Positions 12,436 to 24,084 of a stretch of DNA of 64,000 bases are shown in pieces. The stretch spans positions 11,782,250 to 11,846,249 of the forward strand of contig CM017573.1 of NCBI GenBank assembly GCA_007844125.1, in the 5' to 3' direction. The notes beneath the pieces are model-generated. The model was given only the letters and a program-made list of their open reading frames with translations, had not been told where the DNA came from and searched no databases. Positions within the stretch are counted from its first letter, which is position 1. The number at the start of each line of letters is the position of its first letter. The position numbers and the translations under genes are program-made. This DNA comes from Sinonovacula constricta (taxonomy: Eukaryota; Mollusca; Bivalvia; Cardiida; Solecurtidae).

Positions 12436-13490
12436 TAAAGACTAAAAGAAAACATCACAGGAGGTACTCAATATAAATGGTGTGAGATTTGCTCTTGCCA
12501 TGAACATTAAAATTATAAAATATACAAATTGTCATGGTAATTGTTATGTGATATGACAAAGTATATGACAAAGAGTATCTAAGTTTAAATGTCTAGGTGA
12601 TTATGACTATTATGTTTAATGAGTGCATGTGGTATTTTTGTACTATTTACTAATATATATATACATATCTCCTAGTTAATATAAAATATCTCGAACGAAT
12701 TTCATGAGTATTCTTAATCATATAATATGAATTATAAATTAAAGCGTTGATAACAATAGCATATCGCAAGCGCACAAGCGATGTTTACCGTTTGTTTCAG
12801 TCCACGTTTAACACAGGGGAGTATGTTTTTCGCCTCTAGGTTTTATAGACAGAAGGCCTACTTCATTTGGGACCATAAAGTAGTGTTGGCGATCACCGCA
12901 TAAGACAGATTATCACAGTTTAAAATCCCAAAACGTCAGTGTACTTTAAAATAAAAATTAAACTATATACTTCCTGTCTATTGTGTTCCGATGCATCGGC
13001 ACATGTTTAGGACCTATTTAAAATTATATTGGCATTGAAAAATATCCATCAATCTACATAGATTATTCTATATACAATATACCCATGATCCAAATATTAC
13101 GAGCATTTCGGGCATGTCATATTTTTATTTAATTGTCACAACCTATAAGAGCAAAAAGAACATATGTGAATATGTGGACGACGAGACTGATAATTTATTT
13201 ATGTGGTCTCTGGTATGTGATTAATTAATTAAATCTATATCTTTCTATCGTCCACACGCAAAAGAAACAGAGCTACAATAATTCAACGAAAACAACAAGA
13301 AAGATCGAGAACAAGTCGGGAAGGAAAAGTTGACAATTACAAAGGTTGTCCCCATTCAGTAAAGAGTTAGATTATTTATTAATTATTATATATATTTTAA
13401 ATAGGATAGACGGAGATATTTATAGCAAATATTTGAAAAATTGTAGATATGTTTTATCGTATAAAATCTTATTAAATATATGGGCAGGCC
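12436..13490. other. AT-rich DNA without recognisable feature
   Basis: Nothing supported on either strand. Confidence 0.5.
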
Positions 13491-13790
13491 CATGTCCCTC
13501 ACATGCTGCAATTGCTCAATTGATAGAACCTCGGCTTGCGGATCGGGAGGTCGCGGGATCGAACCCAGACCGGGTCAATCCAAAGACTTTAAATGTCGGT
13601 AGTAGTGGCTTCCCTCCAAACGCTCAGGACTAATGGGCAGCATTACGCCTGACTCGTCGGTATCAGTATAATGGACCGGCCGGGTTCAGTCCCTAGGCAT
13701 CTTATCAGTGCTCCTGTGCTATAATGATATAAATATCGCTGCACAGTTTCGGCAAAAATGCCGGCAAATCCCATCCGATCCCATGTCCCT
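13491..13790 (+). mobile_element. SINE family 2, copy 1
   Basis: Box A-like TTGCTCAATTGA (13512-13523) and box B-like GGATCGAACCC (13556-13566) sit the right distance apart for a tRNA-derived head. The body matches the copy at 18.99 kb block by block: TAGTAGTGGCTTCCCTCC, ACGCCTGACTCGTCGGTATC, GGACCGGCCGGGTTCAGTCC, GCTATAATGATATAAATATC, CGGCAAAAATGCCGGCAAAT. A second B-box-like GGGTTCAGTCC lies at about 13684. The head is the more diverged of the two. Confidence 0.75.
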
Positions 13791-14089
13791 CCGAGGTCAG
13801 GCGATAGTATTATGATGCAGAAGAGTAGATTTGGCGAAATTCCCCACTAGATGCCTCAACCGTCCGACGACCCCTTGCGGCGCCCCTCGCCTGATCAGAA
13901 TATGAATGCCGACAACACGGTATTTTCAGCCTCTATACCATATAACATTCACATTGTATTGAGTTAGCGTAACGCCCTAATATATCCTACTAATAATAGT
14001 GGCGTATTTAACAAAAATAATAAATTATACATCATATGTATAGGCCAGATTAGTTGTTATTAATTATGTAGTGGACGGCTTACAGACTG

Positions 14090-14253
14090 GGACCGTAACT
14101 GAGACCGGGACTGACTGGACCCGCAGACTACGCAGGGCCCCGGTCTATAAATAGACTGGATTGTCGGGGAGAGCAGTCATTCCGAAAGATCTCAAAACGT
14201 AGAGAGTACTGCTGTACAAGTTTAACCAAATAAGAAGGGCCCCTCAGAGCCAG
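14090..14253 (+). promoter_or_regulatory. Candidate TATA core promoter and non-coding first exon
   Basis: A GC-richer patch holds GTCTATAAATAGAC (TATA box 14145-14152), then about 25-30 bases on a GCAGTCATTC initiator-like site (14172-14181). About 75 bases after that is a donor GAGCCAG|gtaggt at 14253. Spacing and order fit a TATA promoter and 5' UTR exon. No coding exon was found downstream, so it may equally be the promoter region of an LTR remnant. Confidence 0.35.
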
Positions 14254-14259
14254 GTAGGT

Positions 14260-15727
14260 ACATACCCTAATTACTTGTAGCAGTAGTTAATACTTTATTG
14301 TAAGTAACACTTCAATTATGATATATTAATTGTACTTTAATATTTCGACATTAATCCACTTCCTTTCTCGATGTACCGCCATTTAGTACAGGCCACTTTT
14401 GCCGATCTGGATAAAGTACGGTTTAATATACATGTATGCTGTTTTAACCGTGTTGGGGAGGGGCGAGGTACGCACTGATTGTTCTTGTGTTTGTTAAGTA
14501 CGACGGGGTGCCTTTCTTGTGATTGAAAGGGTCTTATTTTCTACGGATTATGTGTGGTCAACAATAACTACTCATTTTCATAAATGACAAAATATGATCA
14601 AAACTATACATTTTCTGAAAGTGCTGCTCATGCCAATTAGGAAAATATATAGGTTTCCCATGTAGATGAACAACGTACTTGTTTTGATGGACCAGAAAAT
14701 GCAAAAAAATTAACCTTCGAAAAATGTCAATTTTTAATTTCAAGTAAATTTTGACCACATATATAGGCCCTACTTACTTACCACAGCCCTGTATCTACAT
14801 AGTATTAGTATGGGTACATGGCTGAGGGCTAAGCTGGGCAGTTATTTGAAGTTTTATAAATATATAACAACAGTGTGCCTATCAGGCCCTACCAACACCA
14901 CCCACCCCTCTTCTGCGAAATCAAGGGTTGATCCGGGAAATCATGGCCACCATATGATGTTTATGGTCGGACAATCCAGGTTAACTATTTAAATTTGCAC
15001 ATCCCGCACGAGGGGTTCTTCAATTTAACATGCAATTTGGTATAGATGGGGTTTACCAATGTACCTGTTATTGGATGAACCTACACTTTATATTTGTGTC
15101 ATTAATCAAAAAGGGCTGGTTCCTCAGTTCGATTCTGAGAGGGACTGGTGAACTATCCCTTTTATACTAAAGTTATTTTAAATATATGAACAGCACCTTA
15201 TTGGGTGTTTTAATTAAAATATATCCATGTTTATAGATAGTATATGATGAGGCATGTTCGAGAGAAGTTTGAACATTATTGGGGATTCTTTTTATGTTGG
15301 AGTTGTTTTTCTATATATTAGTAATATCGGTGTTATGAACAACTCCACCCAGAGCCTTAAAGTTGTTTTTTTCCTGATTTTTTTTTTGTTGGTAGGGGAT
15401 ATCTTCTTTATTAAATGTCAAGTTTCTCCCCCTGTGAATGAAATGGTTATACCCATGCAGTAAGAGGCTGTGCACTCAGAAGAGTAACAAGCCAGCAACA
15501 ATGGAACATGGCCCCATGTAACCCTCATTTGAAATATATATCAGCATGAAAAGTGCTATTTTAGAATGAACACAATAACATTAATCGTGTTTGTATATTT
15601 TAGAATTTCTGACTAATTATTTGGCTGTTTAACTTTGCTCTTGTTTAAATGCACACCGTATATAGTTTTATTTTTTTATTCAGTTTAACATTTTCCTTCG
15701 GAGTGAACATGAGGGACATCCTTAATC
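14260..15727. other. DNA downstream of the candidate promoter, no exon found
   Basis: I looked for plus-strand exons following the donor at 14253 and found none convincing; 15254-15463 is a hydrophobic chance frame. Confidence 0.4.
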
Positions 15728-15992
15728 TGAAGAAATGGTAGATCTTCACCAGTTACAAGATATGATACTGGTCGGTTAGCTATTTAATTCGCGAACGAGC
15801 CATTGTACACCTCATGCCATAAACTTGAGAGATACCATATGGAGTCCAAGGAAATGGTAGATCATCACCTGTTACAAGATATGATACTGGTCGGTTAGTA
15901 CTTTATTGCACGTATGAGCCCTTGTACACCTCATGCCATAAACTTGAGGGATGCCATGTGAAGTTCAAAGAAATGGTAGATCATCACCTTTA
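15728..15992. repeat. ~122-bp tandem duplication (2.2 copies)
   Basis: GAAATGGTAGATCTTCACCA, GTTACAAGATATGATACTGG, TCGGTTAG, CGAACGAGCCATTGTACACC and TCATGCCATAAACTTGAG occur twice with few changes; a third start (GAAATGGTAGATCATCACCT) follows at about 15968. Confidence 0.85.
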
Positions 15993-16509
15993 AAATGAAG
16001 GGTGTTGCGGTATTCCGTTTTCCTAACCTCCCGGTATTTTACAATTTAACCATTATGCAACATTGTATAGTAATGGTCAAAACAAAGGAGATCTACTTCA
16101 TGTGTTAAGTTTATTTTAAGCCACGAACCTAATAAATAAAATAGAGATATTCCACTAAATTGTTAAGTTAACCCTTTGCACAGGGTTACTCACACACAGG
16201 ATAGATGTATTGGCTTCTTGATATATGTAATGCCTAAGATAGTGAGCCAAACTTTTTATTGATAGTTGGTGTAAACTAAAGTATTATTGGTTGAACTCAG
16301 AGTATGTTCGAGACAAGAGATGTCAAGTTACAGATGTCAAAGGTGTAAAGTGAAATATGCATTTGCTCTTTATGCGTTTACTTCTGTAGTATTTATATTA
16401 AAAGTATCAACTAAATTTTGAATTGTATAACTTGCGAAAATAGGCAAATATGTATCTATAGCTAGGAAGTAAACATGCATTTCAAAGTCGTATATTTTAA
16501 GAAATATTG

Positions 16510-16745
16510 CCGGAATGTATTGATAGCCCGTTTAACCCCTTCGTCAGTTTTTATCCAATCTTCTCTAAACTTGGTCAGAATGATTGTTTGCACGAAATCT
16601 TGGCTGGGTTCCTTTTTCGGTCACTTTGGGGTCAACATCTGGGATAAAAGTAAACAATTTAGCAAAGAAAGTTTTAAACGCAATAGAGACCACATTTATA
16701 GCCCAGTCTTCACCAAACTTAGTTATAAAGTACACAAAAAATACA
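16510..16745 (+). mobile_element. Diverged internal units of the GAGCACAACGTGCTC element
   Basis: TTTTTATCCAATCTTCTCTA, AACTTGGTCAGAATGATTGT, GGTCACTTTGGGGTCAACAT, TTATAGCCCAGTCTTCACCA, AACTTAGTTATAAAG: about one and a half units in plus orientation without the palindromic end. Confidence 0.55.
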
Positions 16746-16957
16746 AGAAAAAAATAACAACAATAAATAAACAAACATAAAAAATCCTTTTCTCATTGTT
16801 TATTATCTTAATAAGGTTCACTCATTTAGCTAAAATTCTTATCTGGAACCCTGAGTAGGGACCACGGGTTATCAGCATAAATGTCCATAGGATATAAAAC
16901 CTTTTGTTTCATTTTAAATTAGATACTTCACTCGTAAATACAATAATCCTTTTAGAG

Positions 16958-17200
16958 ACGAAGGTGGCCGAGCAGTTAGTCTCGCTGACTGGAACCATTC
17001 AGCCCCTCACAGCCTTGGTTCGAGTCCAGGTCGGAGCCAGACATTTCCTGTGGTTAGGTTTTCCACCTAATCTGAGGTGGACCAGTGGTTCTACCGAGAC
17101 TAAATTCTGGTGTTTTCCTTCACCAGTAATTAGCTGAACGTCGCCAATATGACCACAATTGTGATCGATGGTAAGTGCGATATAACAAAACAAACACTCC
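16958..17200 (+). mobile_element. SINE family 1, full-length copy with tRNA-like head
   Basis: Head GAGGTGGCCGAGCAGTTAGT has a box A (TGGCCGAGCAGTTAG) and box B GGTTCGAGTCC (17016-17026), as in a Ser/Leu-type tRNA. The body follows: GGTTTTCCACCTAATCTGAG, ACCAGTGGTTCTACCGAGAC, TTTTCCTTCACCAGTAATTA, GCTGAACGTCGCCAATATGA and the tail GTGCGATATAACAAAACAAA. This is the best-preserved copy in the window. Confidence 0.75.
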
Positions 17201-17424
17201 TTTCTGATTACCGGTAAAATAAGACCGCTGGATGTTTCTGATCGAAGGAAGTTTCCTATATAAAGTGGAGACATATGTACCATTGGACCAAAATTAAGAC
17301 TGTTAACAAACATGTACTCTGAAAAGGCAGCTGTCTTGTTTGTACCTGAAGACTATTGTACAAATCTGGCATATCTAATCATTATATAGTTAATTAATAA
17401 AGTTTATGCTTAATAGTGCACAAA

Positions 17425-17520
17425 AGAGCTGCTGTACCATGACATGACCAAGTCACTGACCTGAACACCTCAGCCCCTCACAACTTGTGTTTGAGCCCTA
17501 GTCAGGGCGGGAACTTTCAT
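17425..17520 (+). mobile_element. SINE family 1, tRNA-like head only
   Basis: ACTGACCTGAACACCTCAGC, CCCTCACAACTTGTGTTTGA and GCCCTAGTCAGGGCGGGAAC match the head and early body of the copy at 16958. The copy stops at 17520, where the 25-bp minisatellite begins. Confidence 0.55.
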
Positions 17521-18960
17521 ATGGGAATCTTGTGCTTATGGGTAATTATACTTCCATTATTGATGGGTAATGATACTTCTAGTATTAATGGGCAATGATA
17601 CTTCGTGTGTTTATGGCAATGATACTTCCAGTATTGATGGATACTGACACATCTCGTGTGTATGGTAATGATACTTCTTGTGTTTATGGAAATGATACTT
17701 CTTGTGTTTATGGAAATGATACTTCTTGTGATACTTCTTGTGTTTATGGTAATGATAGTCTTGTGTTTATGGTAATGACACTTATTGTTTTTAAGGTAAT
17801 GATACATCTTGTGTTTATGATAATGATACTTCAAGCATTGATGAGTAATGATACTTCTTGAGTTTATGGAAATGATACCTCCATTATTGATGGGTAATGA
17901 TACTTATAGTGTTTACGGTAATGATACTTCCAGAATTGATGGGTAATGATACTTCTTGTGTTTATGGTAATAATACTTCCAGTATTGATGGGTAATGGTA
18001 CCTCTAGCATTGATGGGTCATGGCACCTCTAGTATTGGTGGGTAATGATCTTACTTGTATTATGGTAATGATCCTTCGATTGTTGATGGGTAATGTTACT
18101 ACTTGTGTTTATGATAATGACTCTTTTTGTGTTTATGGTAATGATAGTTCCAGTATTGATGGGTAATGATACTTCTTATGTTTATGGTAATGATACCTCC
18201 TTTATTGATAGGTAATGATACTTCCAGTATTGATGACTAATGATACTTCTGGTATTGATGTGTAATGGGTCTTCCAGTATTGATGGGCAATGATACTTGT
18301 AGTATTAATATGTAATGATACTTCTAGTATTGATAAATACTGATACGCCTAGTATTGATGTATAATAATACTTCCAGTATTTATGGGTAATGATATTTGC
18401 ATTATTGATGAAAACTCATAATTCTAGTACTGATTGTTATTCATACTTCTAGTGTTTATGAATAATAATAAGTCTAGTATTGATTAAATGACACTTCAAT
18501 TATCGATGGGTTTTGATAGTTCTAGTATTGATGATTATTGATACTTCCAGTATTTATGGATAATGGTATTGATTTATTATCATACTTCTAGTATCGATGT
18601 GTAATGATACTTCTAGTATCGATGGGTAATGATACTTCGAGTATTGATGAATAAGGATACTTCTGGTATTAATGGATAATGATACTTCCAGTATTGATGG
18701 ATAATGATACTTCCAGTACTGATGGGTAATGATATTTCCATTATTGATGGGTAATGATACTTCCATTATTGATGGGTAATGTTACTATCTGCATCGATGG
18801 GTAATGTTACTTTCAGTATTAATGGTTACTGATACTCAAGCATTGATGGATTATCATACTTATAGTATTAATGGGTAATGCTAGTTGAAGTTTGTAGATA
18901 ATTATCTTTCTAGCATTGGTGAGCAATGATAATTCGAATATTGATTTGATAATTATACTT
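17520..18960. repeat. 25-bp minisatellite, roughly 50-60 units
   Basis: The unit is about ATTGATGGGTAATGATACTT then CTAGT. A variant subunit (TCTTGTGTTTATGG in place of the CTAGTATTGATGGG part) dominates 17600-17880 and mixes with the main unit later. Open frames through it are artefacts of the period. It is bounded by a truncated SINE at 17520 and an intact family 2 SINE at 18984. Confidence 0.9.
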
Positions 18961-18983
18961 TTATATACACTTTTCAAAATAAT

Positions 18984-19270
18984 TGGACCGGCCCCAATAG
19001 CTCAAGTGGTAGAGCGTCGGCTTGCGGATCGGGGGATCGCGGGTTCAAACCCCGGCCGGGTCAAACCACTTGAAAGTTGATAGTAGTGGCTTCCCTCCTA
19101 ACGCTCGGGGCTCAGGGGACAAAATTACGCCAGACTCGTCGGTGTCAGTATAGTGGACCGGCCGGGTTCAGTCCCTGGGAATCTCATAAGTGGCCCTTTG
19201 CTATAATGATATAAATGTCGCTGCACAGTATCGGCAAAAATGCCGTCAAATCCCAATCCCTATCCCAAAA
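18984..19270 (+). mobile_element. SINE family 2, copy 2 (intact tRNA-like head)
   Basis: TAGCTCAAGTGG (box A, 18998-19009) and GGTTCAAACCC (box B, 19042-19052) are near perfect, inside GACCGGCCC...GGGCCGG-like arms. The anticodon region (CGTCGGCTTGCGGATCGG) does not fold as a standard tRNA, so I call it a SINE, not a tRNA gene. The body equals copy 1 in block order. It lies at the downstream edge of the 25-bp minisatellite. Confidence 0.8.
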
Positions 19271-19829
19271 TAATAATTGGTAATTGTTACGTCTGGTAAT
19301 TATGTATTTTGACTGTTCTAGTCTTATTAGATAATGGTAACTGAATACAAATGGGCGAAATGCTGAGAACATATATTGTACTAGACACAATGTAAAATGC
19401 AATTATGCTCCAAATTCAAGGCATATTTAACAAATGTATGTAATTTTTAAATGCAAAAATATATGAAGTATGATTTATTAATTAAAACGATGCTTTTGAA
19501 GTCATTTTAAGAGGTAAGTACACGTACAATTGTGTTCTACTGGTCCCTCACATACTGTGTTATTGATTTGGTGATACGAGTTTTGCCCCATAAATGTGTG
19601 TACTCTGTCATTATTACACGAAAACAAGCAAGGGTAACAAAATGGTACTCTGAACAAAAATACTATTGTTCCATTTCTCCACACAGCGACCTACTTGAGA
19701 TCGCCATCAAGAAAACAGCACAACTGACAAGTACTTGTAATTGTTTCTCGACGTAAGCACCAGAGTGCTATAAACATCGTTTGTGTCTAGATGTCCACTC
19801 ACCCGATTAGTGTGTTTCTTCATCTTCCT

Positions 19830-20040
19830 ACCACTTTGTTGTGCTAGTTGCTGGCAGCAGCTGTCTTAATGATTTATAGAGGCTGCCCTTGAGATGGAAT
19901 TTAATTGTTAGGGAAAAAAACACAGACAAATGGAGCCAGGTCGGGCGAGTAGGCAGTATGTGACAGTTGCCGAAATCCCAGAATGTTCATCTCCAACTGT
20001 GTTATGGCAGTGACGCATTGTTCCCAACAGTCCTAACAAT
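19830..20040 (-). pseudogene. mariner-family transposase relic (C-terminal)
   Basis: Minus frame gives TQLEMNILGFRQLSHTAYSP, DLAPFVCVFFP; the block HxAYSPDLAP (about 19932-19962) carries the third catalytic Asp region of mariner transposases, which usually reads HPPYSPDLAPxD. A following frame gives FHLKGSLYKSL, like the usual HLRGxRF. No catalytic DD upstream, no inverted repeats and no intact frame were found. It is a short dead fragment. Confidence 0.6.
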
Positions 20041-20407
20041 CAGTCTATGGTCCTCATCAAAAGCTACTTTAATTGATGTCACAGTTATAAATAACACGGT
20101 TAGGTACGGTTAAAACAATCTGTGCGGTATGGGGGTATATAGCATGATCAAGGCTATCTGGTTGTTTGTATTTCAGCAGATTGTGGCTTGGATCTATGTG
20201 TAGAATACCGGTACAATCTCTCGGTTTATATCATAATCAAGGTTTGCAGATCTTTAATCTGAGCAGATGTAACATCAAATGACATTTAAACCCTGTAGTA
20301 GGGTGCCGTGGAGTTGCACATAAGAATAAATATTAAGTGGGAAACAATGACGAGTTGTATTATGTTTATTGTTATGCTAGTTAAAATTTAAACTTTTTAC
20401 AAAAGGG

Positions 20408-20640
20408 GGTCGCCCGTGGCGTAGTGGTATAGTCGCCAATGTGTAACTCCTCTGACTGCTAAGCCTGTCACTGCGTAGGTTCGAGTCCCGTACGGAACGA
20501 AGCACTTAATGTGGGAAGGTATTTCAGCTGATTTGCAGTGCGCCGATGGTTCTATCCAGACATGTGTCTGGGGCGTTCCTCCACCAATAAGCTGGACGTT
20601 GCTATAGTGATCATAATTGGTCGATGCAATGTATTTTAAA
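20408..20640 (+). mobile_element. SINE family 1, full-length copy
   Basis: Head GTCGCCCGTGGCGTAGTGGT (box A-like GTGGCGTAGTGG) and box B GGTTCGAGTCC (20478-20488), then GGAAGGTATTTCAGCTGATT, GCGCCGATGGTTCTATCCAG, GGGCGTTCCTCCACCAATAA, GCTGGACGTTGCTATAGTGA and the tail TCGATGCAATGTATTTTAAA. Confidence 0.75.
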
Positions 20641-21289
20641 ACCAGAAACACTATATTCCCTGTTACTGTTCAGTTATGTGCATTAATACACGGACTGACA
20701 CAATGTTATAACGGCGATTGTTCTTTTAACACTTTTAGTTGTGTTTTTTTTGTAGAAGTTTACTATTACATATTTGTACTATTAACCATAGAAAAAGAAA
20801 GAAAAATAGGGCAAGTTTGATTAGCATTTTTATTCATTAAGTATTAGTTTCGTCATTGAATGCAGATGGAGATCAGGAAATCATAGTCAGATAATTTTAA
20901 GTATTTCAGTTCATTATTACATGCTATTGCATTATTATCATTGATTTGGCATCGAATTATCATACTTGCTTTTTGTCATTTTTTACTAATAAAGTATGCA
21001 TGCGGACGGTTTTAAGCCCACTGCCTTTCATTAAACATCCCTATCGTTTTTTGCAAAAAAAAATATTATTTTTATTTCTCTTCGCATTGTAATCATTTTT
21101 GTGCAAATATGATATAGTAGGATATATAGTAATTTAATATCGGGAATAAAATGAAATTTAAGACAAGAAATTTAACAAAATAAAGGCCTAGTTACCAAGT
21201 GCACATCCTACACTTGCTGCACCGATGCAATTGAGCACACTCCACACTTGCTTAAAGAACAGTATAGCTTGTAAAACACGCGTGTAAGG

Positions 21290-21500
21290 CAGTGTAAGGC
21301 GTGTAAGTAACTACCCTGGTTGTGTTGCTTCTCACTGCATGGGTTCTCGTCCCGTTCGGGGCAATAGACATTATTTGGGGAGGCTTTCCAGCTAACCTGT
21401 GTTGCGCCAGTGGTTCTACACAGACTTTTGTCTTGGGTCCTCCTCCAACAGCTGGACTTTAATGAAATAATCGTAGTTGAGCACTGCGATGAACCATATC
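21290..21500 (+). mobile_element. SINE family 1, copy with degraded head
   Basis: The box B-like GGGTTCTCGTCCCGTTCGGG is followed by GGAGGCTTTCCAGCTAACCT, GCGCCAGTGGTTCTACACAG, GGGTCCTCCTCCAACAGCTG and a GCACTGCGATGAACCATAT tail. Box A is no longer clear. Confidence 0.65.
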
Positions 21501-24084
21501 CAAAACAAAAACAGGGCATTCATTTGTGTACGTTATTTCACCATTCATGTGGAAATCATTGTCCATTGTCATTTAGATAACACTTACTTTATTGTCAAAC
21601 AGTCAAAGTGTGATTTGTTCTTTACGTGTCCCTATTTTGCAAGAATTGTTCATGTTTTTTTATTATGCTGCTCGACCGTGTGTAAGTAGAATATTTCAAC
21701 CTCAAAGCATACAGCTGCTTCATCGGTGAATTATTGTGAAAATCAATTGCATTTTTATATTATTTTAGAAGTTGATTGACGACGAATTTATTTTGTGTGT
21801 TAATTTATAATATTGACATATATCTGAGATACCTATCACTCATCTGTTATGTGTGTGCTACATGCTGTGTCTGTATTTTCTGTGATAATCTGCAAGGAGA
21901 AGAAGAACTTGTGCATAAAAATGTGTAGATAAATAAAGATCTAGGTAAATATTTTTGATATGCATTTTTAAAATTTTAAATAAACTGGTTGTATTTTTAC
22001 ACATTAATCAGCATCAGAGATACCACGAGGTGAACATGTATCTGCACATTAATGTTGTAATATCCTGTTAATTAATTAATTAAAATAAATTAAAATTTAA
22101 TCGTCAAAACATTTACATCCACCGTGATACTACCTTAGCCTATAAATAATAATAAAAATCAACTTGGCTGAAAACACTTCTTTTTTTAACACATAAGCAT
22201 ATTAATAACATTTAAAATCGACTTGGTTCAACACTAACAGCTACTGTTTAAACAGATTATGTCATAAATGATAAAAACAGACTTGATAACAGATTAGAAT
22301 ATTATTAATGAAACTAGACTTAATTTAACACGTACAGCTACAGTACGTGTTCATGTGACACTTGAGACTGAACGAAAAAAATTCTGCTGTGCAAGAAGAA
22401 GCAGCCAAGGACTCTGCAAGAGTTCCTGTCAATCCTTTACTCTGAAGCAGGGTCCCAAGTGACGTGAATGCGGCGTTCTTAAATGACAATATATTTGTCC
22501 ACACCATGCAGGCCAGTGTCATTTGACCTGATTGACAAGTGTATCGAGCGGCTGGTCTGTTGTTATAACAGGACCCGGTTTGAGTTATCCAAGAGCATCT
22601 CTGATTTGTTCACGGAAATTGTTCCAGTGACAACTGAGTGAGTTTTATCCTAAAGGGAACAGCTATGGTTTGTTCGGACACTCTTATGTTTTGATGGACA
22701 GACCAGGCAGTGTTTTTCTCGCCATTTTCTTTCATTAGCTTTACCTTCAGCAGCCACTCATACTCGTCTGTCAGTCTGAGACGTGACAGAGATTCCTATT
22801 TGCGGTTGTCCTTGGGAGGAGAAGGGTTCTTCTCCTTGGAGTAAACAGGGGGGACATTAGTGTGCAAATCACTTTGATGTTCTCAAATTAGATTGGCTCT
22901 CGAGCTTCAGCTTGATATTCCGATGGTGTATGTTGGAATATGGAGATGCTGGGTCGGGTTCATAAATTGATGTACTCACAGTAGTTGAGGGGTAATTATG
23001 ATAATTATGATGATACCAATGCCCTTTGAACTAAGGGTTATAGACTAGGGTAAAGTAGCTTTTGTTTTAGTCTCCTCTGTTTTACGTTTTGTCCATATAA
23101 ATGAATAATGAACTCCTTCAACTTGGTGTCAAGCACATATACATTTGCATTTTAATTACTTCATTTAAATAAAATCACACACTTTCTTTCTTCTTTATGT
23201 GTAAAGTATGTCTAAAGGGCATCGCTTTTTACGTTTATTGTTATGCTATTTTTTGTGTGCACATGGCACATTAATTATATATATGTCAAAAAAAAACTTG
23301 TACATGTGTGCCTGTAATTGAGGTGTACTTCTGTCAAAATGACTACGCGTGTCATTTTTTCGCGTGACGTCATTAACTATGTATAAAATGCTTGGCCTGA
23401 AACTTTGTTGTGTTGTTCTTGTGTGAGCTATTTTAGGTGTAGGGTGGGCATTTACACGGCTGTAGTTACCACTATCTTGATAATGTGGCGATCATGACAA
23501 AATGCGTGTCAACTGTGATGCTTGTTTCAACAACTGAGATATTCGTATTACTTAAAGTATGCTGCCATTTATGCGACACTTCGCATTGAAATGTAGACCA
23601 ATTTGACATTAACCAACCGTACCCGTGCAGTCCAACTTATTTTTTAACCCTGTCCATCGTTTTAAAAGTTGAGCTTTATTCAAAAGGAAATACAGGTGAA
23701 TGAACTAACACTGTCATTGGATGATATAATATCTAGGTCAGTGTTTGATGGCATGAAAATTATGTCCTTAATAGCTTTTGTCGTTATCTGTTTTTATACT
23801 GAAAGCTGTCCTGTGTGTCTTTGCTTTCGGCACGGGTCAGTCGGGATGTCTGCTGTGCTGGCCTTTCACACGCATGTGCCCAGATAGCATGTCTGGTGTG
23901 ATCGTAAACGGTAAGCCCATATCTGAGCAAGTCACCTCACTATACACGAAAATGTTAACAGTTCCACTCGGAATCTCTCGTTTAAACATGTCAATTTTAA
24001 ATACCTATACATTATTTGCTTGTAACAAACGTAGATTTCTTTAACAGTTATTGCTTCAGTGCTTTAACAACGCTTGTTTTAAAT
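21501..24084. other. Mostly non-coding DNA
   Basis: It contains only the GC-richer patch with the short frame at 22483. The rest is AT-rich. Confidence 0.4.
22483..22641 (+). CDS. Unrecognised short ORF (52 aa) in a GC-richer patch
   Basis: MTIYLSTPCRPVSFDLIDK is followed by a charged helical stretch (RTRFELSKSISDLFTEIV) and a TGA stop. The surrounding 22.36-22.98 kb is less AT-rich and more complex than its neighbours, as decayed or real coding sequence would be. The upstream frame around 22380-22460 (KKQPRTLQEFLSILYSEAG, another frame) could be an offset part. There is no homology I can name; it may be a pseudogene piece. Confidence 0.2.
   Translation: MTIYLSTPCRPVSFDLIDKCIERLVCCYNRTRFELSKSISDLFTEIVPVTTE

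Noticed and set aside
16999..17313. 104-codon minus frame
   Set aside because: Antisense of the SINE at 16958; the same kind of frame occurs antisense to the SINEs at 8141-8527, 20397-20651 and 21208-21519.
17517..17861. Repetitive frames on both strands (NTRSI / NDTSCVYG-type repeats)
   Set aside because: Period 25 and its variants stay open by chance; minisatellite, not a repeat protein.
18984..19060. Possible functional tRNA gene
   Set aside because: Boxes A and B are good, but the anticodon arm does not fold properly and the 280-bp body recurs at 13.5 kb, so it is a SINE.
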